Assembly: GCA_008973525.1 (NCBI GenBank)
Contig: WACJ01000521.1
Span: forward strand, 62,001 to 126,000
Length of the DNA stretch: 64,000 nucleotides
DNA from: Stenopsyche tienmushanensis
Lineage: Eukaryota; Arthropoda; Insecta; Trichoptera; Stenopsychidae
Reading direction: 5' to 3'
Shown: positions 24,297 through 36,250 of the stretch, in pieces
How the letters are laid out: each line of letters begins with the position of its first letter
Position numbering within the stretch: the stretch's first letter is position 1
Made by a program: the position numbers and the translations under genes
The notes under the pieces: generated by a model
The model's input: only the letters and a program-made list of their open reading frames with translations
Database searches by the model: none
What the model was told of the DNA's origin: nothing

Positions 24297-26063
24297 ATGG
24301 ATCAGTGGGTCGGTAAAGTAGCAGTCGTTACTGGGGCTAGTGCTGGAATAGGCGCCCAAATTGCCAGGGTCCTAGCCGGGAAGGGTTTGATAGTTGTAGG
24401 GCTCGCTAGAAGAAATGTATTATTACAGGTATTTCTCAATTAATTTATTATGTTTATATTAACACTTTGCGGTCCGGGTATTCCGCGCTAAGGCGACTTT
24501 GCAGGAAATTCATGAAGTTTGTTTGGTAAAATTGATATAATTCTTAAGCCTGCCAATAGATTGAAACAAAATTTCAGTGGTACCTACGAAAGAGTTTAAT
24601 GCATCGATATATTTAAACATAACAATGATTTTCAATATGTGGTGCGTGTATCAGAATGATAAAATGCAAAAATTTATTATTTTAACTTGAATTGTATAAA
24701 CAAACATTGTTAAATGGCACGTAAACACACACTATATTTGAATTGTGTATTTAAACATATTCAATGACGTATTTGTAATTTATTTTTTCAATACAATTTT
24801 TCTATATTTTGTTGGCGGATGTCATTTAAATATATATATTTTATATGATTAAAATATTGATACATGTTTGTATTTGATTTGAAATTTAAATCTATATTCA
24901 GTTTTTACAGCATATTTTTTAAGCTAAAATCACATCATTTTCATTATGCGTAAACGTGGTCGCGGTCTGTAAAGAGTTATTATATTTGATCACATCTTTG
25001 TCGAATTTTCAGGTTTATAACGTGGAAAAAAACATCAAAATCCATCCAATCAAATGCGATGTCACCAAAGAAGAAGACATATTAAAGGCATTCGAAACGA
25101 TAGAAGAAAGCTTTGGGGGTGTCGATATTATGATTAACAACGCTGGGGTGTCCATACTTTCTGGCTTACTGGGTAATAGTTTTTGATAATAAAAATGCAT
25201 TAGTCACGAGACTATTTTATACATTCGGTCAGATTGATATCGCCCACTTGAAATAGTTATCATTGAGATGACAAGTAGTTTCAAAATTAAGCACCTAAAG
25301 ATTCATATCAGCCATGTGACACTTCAGTTTGATTGATGTTTGAAAATTTCGACATTACACAATAAAATACATGATTTTCAGATGGTCAAACTGAATCCTG
25401 GAAAGAGACTTTCGATATCAACGTCATCGCCCTTAATATATGCACTAGGGAAGCTCTCAAATCCATGAGAAAAAGAGGAGACAATGGAATCATAATCAAC
25501 GTCAATAGGTAATACAGCAGTATGAAAATTTAATCAACCATTTTATATGCAAGTATTTGAATTGATTTAAAAATATTTTAGCGTATCTGGACATTACATG
25601 CCAAAAATACAAAATATTGGTCCATATTCTGCAAGCAAACATGCAGTTACAGCCTTGACAGAATCATTAAGGAATGATCTTAGATTGGCCAAGAGCAACA
25701 TTAAAGTCACAGTTAGTAAAGCGAATTTATTATTTGATCAAATCAATTATATAGACTGAAAAAATATATTAATTATACTTATAGAGCATCAGCCCTGGAT
25801 TAGTAATGACTGAAATGGGAAAAGGAATAATCAAAAACACAGGGAGCGAAAACCAGAATAATTCCGCAACACACGGTCTTCTTTCACCTGATGATATATC
25901 AGATGCAATTATATCAATCTTAAGTTTTCCTCCTCATGTAGAGGTAATATAATTTAAAAAATACATCTATATTAAAAAATATCGATTATAAACACAATTT
26001 AATTGATTTCAGATTGCCGAGCTGACCATCAAAAATGTCAGAAAGGCGCCATATTTGCCTTAG
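24297..26063 (+). CDS. SDR D: farnesol dehydrogenase-like short-chain dehydrogenase
   Basis: Six exons: 24297-24428, 25013-25172, 25382-25508, 25582-25711, 25785-25943, 26013-26063; 252 residues. Motifs: TGASAGIG at 12-19, Arg38-Arg39, NNAG at 86-89, Asn111, Ser140, Tyr155 and Lys159 (YSASK), [10 protein letters not shown]. Exon 5 is three codons shorter than in most paralogues and the C-terminus ([14 protein letters not shown]) is longer and distinct from the IQELTLQ ending of A and B, so substrate-lid and tail regions differ. The start is fixed by the conserved M-[DE]-x-W-V-G-K. A TATAAAA at 24282 is too close to the ATG to be a convincing TATA box. It faces SDR E tail to tail, 1.6 kb apart. 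Confidence 0.93.
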
Positions 26064-26113
26064 ATTACTGATGTCGATTGTTGTTGTTACATGTTAATAT
26101 TTATTTTATTGTT

Positions 26114-26119
26114 AATAAA
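26114..26119 (+). promoter_or_regulatory. Poly(A) signal candidate of SDR D
   Basis: AATAAA 50 bp after the stop codon. Confidence 0.55.
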
Positions 26120-26689
26120 GACACTAAATGTTATAAAAACTCATATTTTATTCAAAAGTGGATCTAGATCAATACAATAGTATTTTTTAAAGCATATTTT
26201 GCATTTATTTTTAAACATATATATACAGCTCGTCGTCCAGGAAAGAGGTATGTTTTGATATTTTTTATAAATAGTATACTATTCGATGATTGTATTGAGC
26301 TAAAAAAATATGCCTATTCATAAGTATAACAGTAATAGGATAGTGTATTCGTTGGGAAAATATTTGCGGAACTGCATCAGCATGCAGTTCCATTTAAAAA
26401 CAAAACACTTTAACCAAGCATGGTTGATAGAAAAAAAATAAAATCTGGAAATATAGAATTGGTAGACAAACTTGGAAGAGGATGGCTTTATCAAGTGGAT
26501 ATAGTGGTCTTAAAAATTCAAATTGAAAAATATCCAACAATGATCATTGGTGAATTATCAAAGATGACCAATGTATCCTGGTTCAGCACTAAAAAAAAAT
26601 AGGCTAAACCCACAGATATGGTGTTTGTATCCCGCATGTCAATCGCAATAAGACAAAACGTTTTAAATTATTGCAAATATTTCAACTAC

Positions 26690-27060
26690 TGTTTAAAAAT
26701 AAATCATTTTGGTCCATATTTTTTCAGTTTTAATTATTTTAAAATAGTTAAAAATAAAATTTTGACTCAAATCTGGTAGAAACAATAGAAAAATATATAA
26801 AAAATATTCGTACTAAATTTGAAATAAATCAACTGATTAGAATTTGAGATATCATGACAACCATGTTGAAAAAAGTAGTTTCGAGAAAAACGCGTTTAAA
26901 GATTTTATTCTGGTAGGACCGCCTTTTTTGCCGCGTCATTAAAATAGCTATGGCTTCGTAAATGATTAGAATTTTGGAAATTTCTTTGGAAAATAATTTT
27001 TTAAATATATAAACTTTGAAAATTTGCAAAAACAAAACTGATTTTTTTCAAAATTCTAAG
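26690..27060 (-). repeat. Dispersed AT-rich repeat shared with 13.6, 23.3 and 59.8 kb
   Basis: Contains the family's blocks gttgaaaaaagtag, aaaacgcgtttaaagatt, taggaccg, aaaatagctat and ggaaatttctttgga. These occur in the same orientation at 23.3 kb and reversed at 13.6-13.8 and 59.75-59.95 kb. No coding sequence. Confidence 0.6.
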
Positions 27061-27184
27061 ATAGAATTCCACTTTAATACAAGGGTCATCCGGAATGTAA
27101 GATTATAATATTTATGTAAGATAGGAAAAAAATCTTGTATTTAATTAATATTCATGGGATATTTCATAAATATAATAAACAAAA

Positions 27185-27330
27185 TTTAAATATAACACTA
27201 GGAGGTGGTGAGAGCGCGCGACGATCTCTCCAACGGAAGAGTTTACTGTGACTGAACAAAATGGCCGACAAACACGCAGAATCAAACAAACTGATCGTTA
27301 GAATCCCGCTTACATGCCAATTGCGCCAAC
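27185..27330 (+). repeat. Terminal piece of the 62.8-63.2 kb transposon family
   Basis: Matches 63120-63235 in the same orientation: aggtggtg, gcgcgacga, ctctcca, tgtgactgaacaaaatggcc, aaacaaa.tgat. The left copy lacks the transposase frame found at 62.85-63.1 kb. Confidence 0.65.
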
Positions 27331-27570
27331 TTGAATCATCTATCAATCAATGCATTTTATCTAAAATAATCTAGAGCAAAAATAACTTAATATTGATTGA
27401 GTATGTTATCAAAATTTTGAATATGAATTTTTAAAAAATACTATCATCATTCCAATCGAATGTTAACATAGCTATCAAACTGCAGAGATGTTATCGACAA
27501 AGGCCATATAATCTATCATGTCAATTTGGCTGGTGAAATAAAAATAACGATTTCAATTGGTTTTAACACT

Positions 27571-27576
27571 TTTATT
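27571..27576 (-). promoter_or_regulatory. Poly(A) signal candidate of SDR E
   Basis: AATAAA on the minus strand (tttatt on plus), about 80 bp after the SDR E stop codon. Confidence 0.45.
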
Positions 27577-27656
27577 GCATACACAATTGAGATTATTCTT
27601 CAGCAAAATAAATTAATCGTTAAACAACTAAATTCTGGAAGTTTCATCCATCATTT

Positions 27657-29206
27657 TTAAAAATTTCTGCTGCTCTGGACTGTCAATTCTTGAATCTGTT
27701 AATGAAGACAAAGGCTTAAAATATGCTTCGATTGATTGGGATTTAAATCTGAATATACAACGGATCGATGGAATACCTCGACGTAGGATTGAACACTTAT
27801 CGCAGCGATAACGGCTTTCGCCACGTCCTGGACCGATATGTATCCATCGGGAATGTCGTCTGGATCGCAATCGTCAGACTTGCCAAACAAACACGTTTCG
27901 ACGCCTTCATCGCTGTTTGTATAAATCCATCCATGATGTATGCACTTCAATATCAATCTTATATATTAATTGGGTTTAAATTAGGATTATATTTGTATTT
28001 ATGATGATCTTACTGTAATTTTTATATTGCTACCGATTTTTCTCAATTCTCTGCGCTGAGTTTCGCTTAATGCAGTTACTGCGTTCTTGCTCACAGCATA
28101 CATACCCGAAGATTCATAGAATGGGCTGTTCAATGATTGACTCAATGTGCTAAAATATTTGAATGATTAATATTTAAATTTAGGGCTTCGAACCGGAACG
28201 AAACCGAAAACCGATAATTGGTAAAAGCGTTCATTTTGCCGGAATGTAAAATGTAACCGAACCGATAAAAAGGGATCGAAGCCCTGTCATTTATGATTTG
28301 GTATTGATTATAAAGTAATTTAAGAGACCTGTTTATGTTAACGATATTTCCATCATCCCCTCTGATTTTCATCGATTTCAATGCTTCCCTTGTGCAAATA
28401 GAAACACCCAGAATATTCGTTTCTAAAATGTCTTTCCAATCCGCTGTTGAGCCATCTGAATCAATAAATTTATTTATTTATATTTATTGCGGAATATTTC
28501 GTCATCATTGGTGTTTAAATTTACCTAAAGTTGCCGAAGAACTTGAACATTCAGCGGCATTCACCAACAGATCAACTCCCCCGAGATGTTCTTCGATTTT
28601 TCTGAATGCTGTTACTATGCTTCTTTCACTCTTCCCATCGCATTTAAATGTGTGAATCTTTCCCTTGATTGTTATAACGAGGGTCTACAAAATTAGTTAT
28701 ATAAAAATAATTTAAAATTAATAGCCTTTCAGAAGAAGGTTTTGGATCTTCTGCAGAACCTGTTGAAATATTGTTACTTAAGGGAATAAGTTGCGATCGA
28801 TAGGTCCCAGCGTCTTTGATTCTATTAAATTCGACTCGTCGAACCGAGAGATCAAAGAATGCGAAGGGTTATTTGGCAAGATCCCGAATTAGAGCACTAT
28901 GTAAGAAAAGGTCAAGAAACTTTAACATCTTGCAATTAGTCAAATCCACCGAACGAATTTAACGGATCGCCTCATCGATCGGATAATCGAAGCGAAATTT
29001 CCCAAAAAAGCGATTTTCGATCTCGTCCAATGAAAGTTCGCCCCGCACGATGCCAAATTCAAAAAGATCCTTACTCTCAGCTTGTCCTCGTCGCGGTCCA
29101 GACCCACGACTTTCATCCCATGCTTAGCTAGGACGCGCAAAATCGCTTGTCCCAGTTCGGAATGCGCTCCCGTTACGACGGCCACTTTTCCAGACCAGCG
29201 TTCCAT
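27657..29206 (-). CDS. SDR E: diverged SDR with altered cofactor motifs
   Basis: Six exons on the minus strand: 29206-29075, 28684-28525, 28455-28329, 28149-28014, 27944-27777, 27695-27657; 253 residues with the same phases as its paralogues and no stop or frameshift. The Asn111, Ser140, Tyr157 and Lys161 tetrad (YAVSK) and Cys59-Asp60 are kept. Three conserved motifs are not: the dinucleotide motif reads TGAHSELG (Gly17 to Glu), NNAG reads NAAE (Gly89 to Glu), and SPG reads HHG. After beta-2 it has Asp37-Arg38-Asp39 instead of Ala-Arg-Arg, which points away from NADP; an Asp there is the usual NAD-type residue. Either a pseudo-enzyme with a binding or scaffold role, a changed cofactor mode, or a young pseudogene. 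It is the only reversed copy, suggesting a local inversion. Confidence 0.88.
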
Positions 29207-29605
29207 TTTTTCAACAAAAAATACTACGCAAGTCAAGAACCAAATACCGAGTAATCGATATCAATTAAAATATTGATAGCAATGACATTACGCGATAAGA
29301 GGACAAGACAGAGATGTTTCTAGTCACGATCGCAACCGATACAATTTAACGATTTTTTTAATGAAACTATTCCAACAAAAGTATGAAAATATGCTAGAAT
29401 TCGTTAAGGGACAGAACTTTTCCGACACCTAAATCAATAATTTTAGTGGACGAATTCAATATATCAACTGGATGTATGAAAATCGAGCAAATATCGTTGC
29501 AAATGGCAGTTTTTTTTATTAATTCTGTTCAAAGACAGGGCTATCCAATCAATGAGTTTTTGTTTATAAGATGGTCAATTCATTTGTTGATCAAAACCAT
29601 GTAAT

Positions 29606-31108
29606 ATAGAGTCTTTCAATAGGGACGTTTGAAATTTGTTAGGTCATAACATGTTGCTAACTTTTCCCTTATCGTGCTCAAAAACACCCGCGCGCTACTA
29701 TGATATGTATTTAGTACACCATATGAAATTCTGAACCCTACATCTATTGTAATTCATATCGATATGCTCATTATTAGAGTCGAGTTGTAGTAAATACACC
29801 ACCGTGAAGGAAAATGTAATGCACACAGAGAAGGCGGTCAGCATCGCGGAGAATCTGGCCAGGTTGATGCTCAACATTGGTGGCCCAAAAACAAGCAGGA
29901 GGTGACTCTACAACGAGGTAGTGCACTCGGTACTGTTGTATGGTGCACCGATATGGGCTGAGGCACTACAAATTGAAAAGACCAGGCTTAACATGGCCAG
30001 AGTGCAGAGAAGGAGCGCAATCAGAGTGGCTGTGTCGGAAGACACCGTCCTGGCACTGACTGCCATACCGCCAATCAATCTGCTCGCTTACGAGAGACAG
30101 GCAATACAGAAAGGTGAAGACAGAAAAACTCTAAGTAAAGAACCATGGCGGCGTGGCAGTCCCAATGGGACAACTCCGCTAAAGGTCGGTGGACGCACGA
30201 GTTAATACCGAACCTGAGAACCTGGGTAGATAGAAAGTACGGTCAACTGTGCTACCACTTGACCCAGGTTCTCACAGGGCATGGTTGTTTTGGTAGATAC
30301 CTACACAACATAGGCAAAGAGACCGGCCCGGAGTGCCACCACTGCGAAGCGGAGTACGATGATGCGCACATACGACATTTGTCTGCCCAGCATGGAGCAC
30401 TGAAAGGGACATCCTACGAGAGGAGCTGGGAGTCAGCTCGCTCTCCCCTAGCAATATGGTACCTTCAAAGTTAATAGATGCTAGGACATAGAATGCGTGG
30501 TGCTAATACACGACGTGAGGGACACATCGCTGCCACTCTTGTGCAATACTTAATTAGTAGCCGGGTAGCAGCCGAAGAGGAGGGGGGCTTAGTAGGTAAA
30601 AGTCCCACACTACCACCAGAATGGTGGTGTCTTTTGAAGACCCCCCCCCCCTTCGCAAACAAAAAAAACAAGCAAGTTATTAAAGTAACATCTATTAAAT
30701 TTACTATGAATTGTTCAATAGTAGATTATAGCGTTGAATAACGTGTGCAAATCATAAAATTTTATTTTTACGGTTTGCACAATTTTTCCAAAACGAAACT
30801 GGCATTGCGATTTAACGTCTTTAGACTTCTTTTATGCGTATAAATTGCAAACAATTGATGCTCTCAAAGTCAACATAACGAATTCCATCCTGCAATTTCG
30901 ACCAGGTTTGTGTGACAAAGTCATCGAAAGTTGGACCTCCCAAATACGTGCCAACAAGCGAAACCACGGGAGATATTTGTACAAATTTAGATTTAATATT
31001 TAATGCCATAAAATATTATTTCAAATAAAAGAAAAATTAAGTGGATATCCTTCACGCAACTTGTTTTATTTCCATTCAAAAATCGAGCGTCCTTATTAAA
31101 AGACCCTC
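29606..31108 (+). mobile_element. Tc1/mariner-like element with an R1-like relic inside
   Basis: The left tip (tatagagtctttcaataggg, 29606-29625) is an imperfect inverted match to the right tip at 31080-31108 (ccttattaaaagaccctcta). The plus strand at 30835-30990 encodes, across shifts, a Tc1-like transposase C-terminus (QTIDALKVNI, then LCDKVIESWTSQI), also found at 61.6 kb. Between the tips sits R1-like sequence (separate entry), so this looks like a nested insertion. Boundaries are approximate. Confidence 0.5.
29825..30670 (+). mobile_element. R1-like non-LTR retrotransposon relic, 3' end
   Basis: Frames at 29921-30205 and 30145-30474 read LLYGAPIWAEAL, MARVQRRSA, PPINLLAYERQ, then WQSQWDNSAKGRWTHELIPN, LRTWVDRKYG, TGHGCFGRYLH and ECHHCEAEYDDAHI. 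This is the post-reverse-transcriptase segment of R1-type elements, ending in a CCHC-like cluster. A frameshift near 30150 separates the two parts. The untranslated tail to 30670 matches the relic at 1-1230. Only the 3' end is present, as usual for 5'-truncated insertions. Confidence 0.75.
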
Positions 31109-31109
31109 T

Positions 31110-32600
31110 ATCAACTGTTGCCTCGCGCATTCAAAGGATTAAAGTCGGGCAGGGCCACCTACAAAACGCTTGTTAGTGGCAATATTCAAAATATCATTCA
31201 AAAATCCGTCCCACAGCGGTTATACATATGAAAACACGAGTCCATAGAAAAATTAAGTGATACATCAAGCGTATTACAGCCCCCTACGTAAGGAATATAG
31301 CGACCCTTATTATTATTCAAATTTATATGACACTCGTGTAATACGCATTTACATGGCAAAAAGCCTAAAATAAAAATGTTTATATGCACACTTACATTGG
31401 GATAATATTCCATAAATATGTTAGAATTCGTATCCCCGTGCGTCCTTATTTATATGCAAATTGTTCTTATCAATATGATAATGGCGAATGTATTTAAATA
31501 CGAGTGCGGTTTTTAAAACAGCAAATCTTGCGGAGAATGAGTGTGTGATATGTAAATATTTTTACGGAGGTATCGATTCGACGTTTGCATTGTAAATGTG
31601 CGCTGTTTACGGCCCGACATGATTTTGCGCGATTATTTTTATGCGGTCTTTATTTCGCAATAAATCGATAGATGGCTCTCTTTGCGGATTAATCGCATTT
31701 ACGTAGCAGAACAATGGCTATTTGTCGTCGTTACTTTTTAGTAACGCAATTACGAAGCAGTACATCCAATTTGGTCGGGCTAATGTGTAATTTTGCCGGT
31801 AGTCAACAGATGGGACTTGTAGTGATAAGAAAATTGTCCCACTTAACGTTCCGGCAACGAAACTACATAAAAACCATAAACGTTTCAAAATGTATCCTGT
31901 CGGGATCGGGGACTATATTGTTGCGCACTTTGCAGGGAATTTAATTTTTAATACACTAAAATACAACAATAATTATAAGCAAAGGTATATAAATTCTTCA
32001 TAATGGGTTGTTAGATCTAAGATCATCATTGATGGCGTTTAACCCTTCTGTTAATGAATTATGTTAAATTTGAAAAAAAAAAACATTTTAGGCTCGCCAT
32101 AAATGATCAATTCGATATATATATGAATGTCTGTATGTGGTCCGAGGTTTATAAGTAAATTTGTTTGCTTAGTATACATTCTTATACTATTCGTTCGATT
32201 GCCATGAAATATTGATGAGTTCTTGGGCGCGTATCCAAGAAGGTTTTTAAATTAGCACGAGCATTTTTTATGCGCGGAATTTGTTTTGCGAGACGTTTAA
32301 CAGATGCACCATGTCGGCGCATATCGGTTCGGTGGTTGCTAATTTTGAGTCGCTTTTAAATTCTATGTCATTTATGAGTATTTATAGTAGAACACGCACA
32401 CTTCAAAATCACGACAATCTATAATAGTCATCACAAAGCATTACTTTCGCTGTCAAATCAATTATGCCAAACAAATGACATATTATAAAGGCAAAACACA
32501 AAAATGTCAATGCTATCAATTTCAGCGTTAAAAACCAAATATCCTCTTCTGGGTATATAATAAAACACTAAAAAATATTATTTTGAAATGCTGAAGTAAC
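31110..32600. other. Intergenic, nothing recognised
   Basis: AT-rich with scattered short open frames, none with motifs or splice partners. No gene supported. Confidence 0.4.
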
Positions 32601-32601
32601 A

Positions 32602-32830
32602 TTATGCCCGAAGTAACATTAAAGCATCGAGTATTTCGTCATTTAGTCTGGATCTGATTTTGGAAGCCAGACAACTTGCTGCTGAAAATACACGCTCAGC
32701 CTCCACACTCTTTGGAGATATCGTCATCAGATATTTAAAAGCTAGTTCGATTTGATGACCGCGTGAGTCTCCATTTTCGTATAACACCATCAATGTTACT
32801 GATAAAACTCCTTTCTGCTGAGATCCGGAC
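32602..32830 (-). mobile_element. hAT transposase C-terminal dimerisation domain fragment
   Basis: The minus frame reads LAFKYLMTISPKSVEAERVF, then SAASCLASKIRSRLNDEILDALMLL. This is the classical hATC dimerisation signature (YL.I...S...ERVFS.A......R..RL.......L.FL). Only this C-terminal piece exists. It directly abuts the 230 bp repeat at 32.83-33.07 kb. Confidence 0.75.
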
Positions 32831-33068
32831 TAAAACTCAAAAAAATCCCGATTTCCCGAACAATTATTTATTTCCATCGCTGCAGATGAATACTAATATA
32901 CTACAATACTTTGATGTGATTCATAGTTATATTACGGAGGAATACAAAAATTCTGAAGCCCGTATCTATTATATTTCATATCGATATTCCCATTATTAGA
33001 GTCGAGGTGTAGTAAATACATCACCGGTAGGGAAAGGTTAATATAACAATTTGAAACACATATATGTA
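32829..33068. repeat. ~230 bp dispersed repeat, copy next to the hAT fragment
   Basis: Matches 54123-54352 (same orientation) and 40884-41114 (inverted): actaaaactc, tcccgatttcccg, aattatttatttcc, gtctattatatttcatatcga, ccattattagagtcgagg, gtagtaaatacatca. A shorter piece lies at 29746-29822. Two of the copies sit beside hAT transposase remains, so it may be a hAT end. Confidence 0.75.
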
Positions 33069-33261
33069 CTTTCAAGCGTCTCGATTTTGGCGGGAATGTC
33101 TCGATTTAGTAGCCGTGCTGGTGAGGTGTACAATTTCTACTGAATAAAAATTTCAATCTCGAATTTCATTTTACATGAACCAACACTGATTGACTCTATC
33201 CATTTTTATTATATATACTAAGTTTTCGAATCCCTCTTTTATTCATTATTATTATGTTCAG

Positions 33262-33420
33262 GAATGGGATCCGACCGCGGTCTGCTCATTCGTCATATCA
33301 GCGGTCCGAAAAGCGGACCGATTGAGCATTCAAACCTTATGGCCACTCCGTCCTCTTGTATGGATTTTTGCGGCATTTTCTATTATCTGTACGATCACGG
33401 AAGCAACGTAGTGTCTAGAC
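33262..33420 (+). repeat. Dispersed repeat, copy 2 of 3
   Basis: Inverted relative to 10551-10705. Carries a short inverted repeat around cggtccgaaaagcggaccg. No coding sequence. Confidence 0.6.
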
Positions 33421-33792
33421 ACTTTCTATCATAGTATTTTTTTACAATAATAACCGCTATATATACTTTAGGTCGGATATTTTTGGGACTACTCTTATAG
33501 ACAGAGAGGATTTTATTTCAGTTTTTTCAGGGATTCATTATTATAATACCAAGTATATAATTGAAGCATTTTATTAATAATCAATAAAAATAATATGGTC
33601 ATAATAATTGGAATATGCATGTATTTCAATATTGGCCTGGTTTTGATTCGGAATGGCATCCAATTATGTATTAATCATCAATTATTTTTTTCACTTTTGT
33701 AATTGTTCATAGATTTATACAACAATAACCGTAAATGGCACAATAAATACGTCTATATATAAAATTGGTCAGCTTTGTTGTATAGGCGCGTA

Positions 33793-34173
33793 GGCACGGC
33801 AGGGAAACTACCTTATTTAAAAAATATATAACACAAATAATATAAGAGATATCAGTTTAACTATTTATTCTATATTACACAGAAATATTTAAAGTTTTAG
33901 GACTAAAACTTTAAAATCTAAGGACTCTGGCTCAACTGAAGAACAACATTCAAGCTGCTATCGATAGCATATCCATCGGCATGCTGGAAAGTGTTGAGAG
34001 AAACTTTAATGCATTGATCAGAATGGAAGTCACTTAAATGATATAATTTTTAAACTATTATAAATAAAAGCTTTAAATGTGTCTCTATAACATGCAAAAA
34101 ATAATTAAATTGATATCTTCTATACTGTCTGTGTTATTAATTTTTAAAATAAAGTAATTTCCCTGCCGCACCC
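33793..34173 (+). mobile_element. Non-autonomous Tc1/mariner-like element with TIRs and TA flanks
   Basis: Ends are inverted repeats of about 30 bp: ggcacggcagggaaactacc at the left, and the complement of the right end begins agggtgcggcagggaaatta. TA flanks both sides (33791-33792 and 34174-34175). Inside, 33930-34040 encodes LAQLKNNIQAAIDSISIGML and ESVERNFNALI, a Tc1/mariner transposase C-terminus. It is a deletion derivative that kept the tips and the gene's 3' end. Confidence 0.65.
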
Positions 34174-35149
34174 TATATTATTGTCTTATCGTGTTATGAA
34201 TATTAAGGGCCTTATAGTGAAAAAATCCAGACAGACCACCAAACACAGAGAGATCAGATAATAGCTTTGCTTAAGTCTTGATAAGGATATCATACCTAAC
34301 TGCAAAATTTCATGACGAATTCCATCCTCAAGCATATCTATGGCTATCAAATTGTTCAAAATCAAGATACTTGTTTCGATTTTATGTTTTTTAATCAATT
34401 CTTCACTACAAAACTATTTAAAAATGGTATGGTATGGTAATGGCATAGTTCAGGTTCCTTGAAATTAAGATCCAATAGAAAAACGTATATTTGGACTAAA
34501 ATCATCATTATTGGTAACCTTTTCCCGTTGTGGACTTCTGCTGGCAATTGGATTGGATGTATTTGATCGAAAAGCTGATTAATTAATCCTGTAGTGTAAG
34601 TCCTGAAGGTTCGTGTTACAGTTATAGAAACCCAAAATCTTTATCAGAATCAGGATTTGTTGATTCTGAAATAAACAGTGAAAAAAAATGATTTCCCTGA
34701 TTTAACTGTTCGAGTGCAAAACAGCCTTAGTGAGATTTTTTCGCCAAAAATGCAGCGTGGCGATACATAGACGTCAAATTACAGTATAGATTTATATTTC
34801 ACGAAGTCTTTTTACTGTATGTGCTATCAAATTTGCTTGCTATGCCATTTTTTTGCGTCGTATTTTTGGTGAGAATTTGGCGTAGCAAATAAATGGTTAA
34901 TATCAAGTAACATTCAATATAGAATCGAAAAAATCTATGTATCCAACGGATGAGACAGCTTTAAAGCTTGCAAACTTCATCGATACCTAAGACTTCAAAA
35001 TCTATTTTAAAAAAGTGATCATATTCATGTCGTCTATAAAGAGTCATCCAAATGTAACGTGTATATTTTAGCGCTGTATAATATTTACACATGATGTTTT
35101 TTCAATGATGTAAGTCATTTTGTTTCGATAGAAAGTCGTACAATTTTAA

Positions 35150-36250
35150 CCATGAACAGGTATATATTGCAACAATTTTCCTAGATTGATTATTGGACAA
35201 CAAACGAAAGGTCCATTGTTCTGTAGCTGAGGTGATGAAAATCTTCGTATTATTCACGAAAGATATCTACACCCAAAAAATGTAACTGTTTGGGGTGCAT
35301 TTTAAGCAAATAGAATAATTGGACCACATTTCTTCGAAGATTGTGCTGGAAATGCTGTAACTATGAATGAGCGTTTCTCAGTAAACTAGGCAAGTCATCC
35401 TAAGAAAGTCGTTTAGGTTACTTTTTGGTTTATATATCGATTCAAAAATATTATTAAAGGCATAGATATCTACCTGATTAAAAACAAATTGCAGATTTAC
35501 CAAAAATATTTCCATTGGTTTAGGAAATATTGAGCATTTACCGAAAAATCGATACAGGGAACTGTTGTCTATTTAAAGGTAAAATACGATTTTAATAGAT
35601 CATATGGTCAATTGTTACATCTGATACATTGCCTTGATTGAATTTAAATGTTTGGATTTTATTATCGTAGAGCTTAAGAAATGTGACACGGATTTCGCTT
35701 GATATAGTGCAAGGGACTGTTGCAAGCGACTGTTTAATTGGATTTTATTGGAATGTAGCACAAATATAATTAAGTTATGTTATTTTGCTGTATACAGGGA
35801 ATATTCATTTATTGTAACTAGATTGTAAAACGTTTTTGATATGATGAAGTTAATTTAAACGGATACTGTACGTTGAGCATAGAAATGTTAGGTAAATGAT
35901 TTATACTTTTTAAACAATATAGGCCTGAAATAACGAGTTGCCTAGTATATTGAGAAACGCCTTTTCATTTTATAAAGATATGGTCCCTAACTGTACTTCC
36001 TGTGAGTTTGAACCAAAGAGCAGCAGGGAAAATTCCTTATTTGAAATGCGCACTCTGAAGCGACATTTATTTATAGAAGGGTTAAATGGCACTCATTCGA
36101 AAGAGTGAGATCTAATGTTACTCTTCCATAAAAAATAAAAACAATAATGCAGGGGACTGTCTTTAAATGCCCCTCTGTAACATGGAAAAAATAATTAAAC
36201 TGATATCTCCTATCCTTTTTGGCTTATTATAGTGCAAGGGACTGTTTTTT
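35150..36250 (+). mobile_element. Tc1/mariner-like relic of the same family
   Basis: Around 35250-35390 broken frames read RYLHPKNVTVWGAF, NRIIGPHFFEDCAGNAVTMN, the central catalytic region of Tc1/mariner-like transposases (usual form VTVWCG...GIIGPYFFE...G..VTVN). Downstream, 35368-35605 matches 56768-56960, and 36020-36180 matches 57460-57600 (agggaaaattccttattt, cattcgaaagag, ctgtctttaaatgcc). Heavily decayed. Confidence 0.55.

Noticed and set aside
31198..31413. Cysteine-containing 71-codon minus-strand frame
   Set aside because: No signal peptide, splice partner or recognised family; length is within chance for AT-rich DNA.
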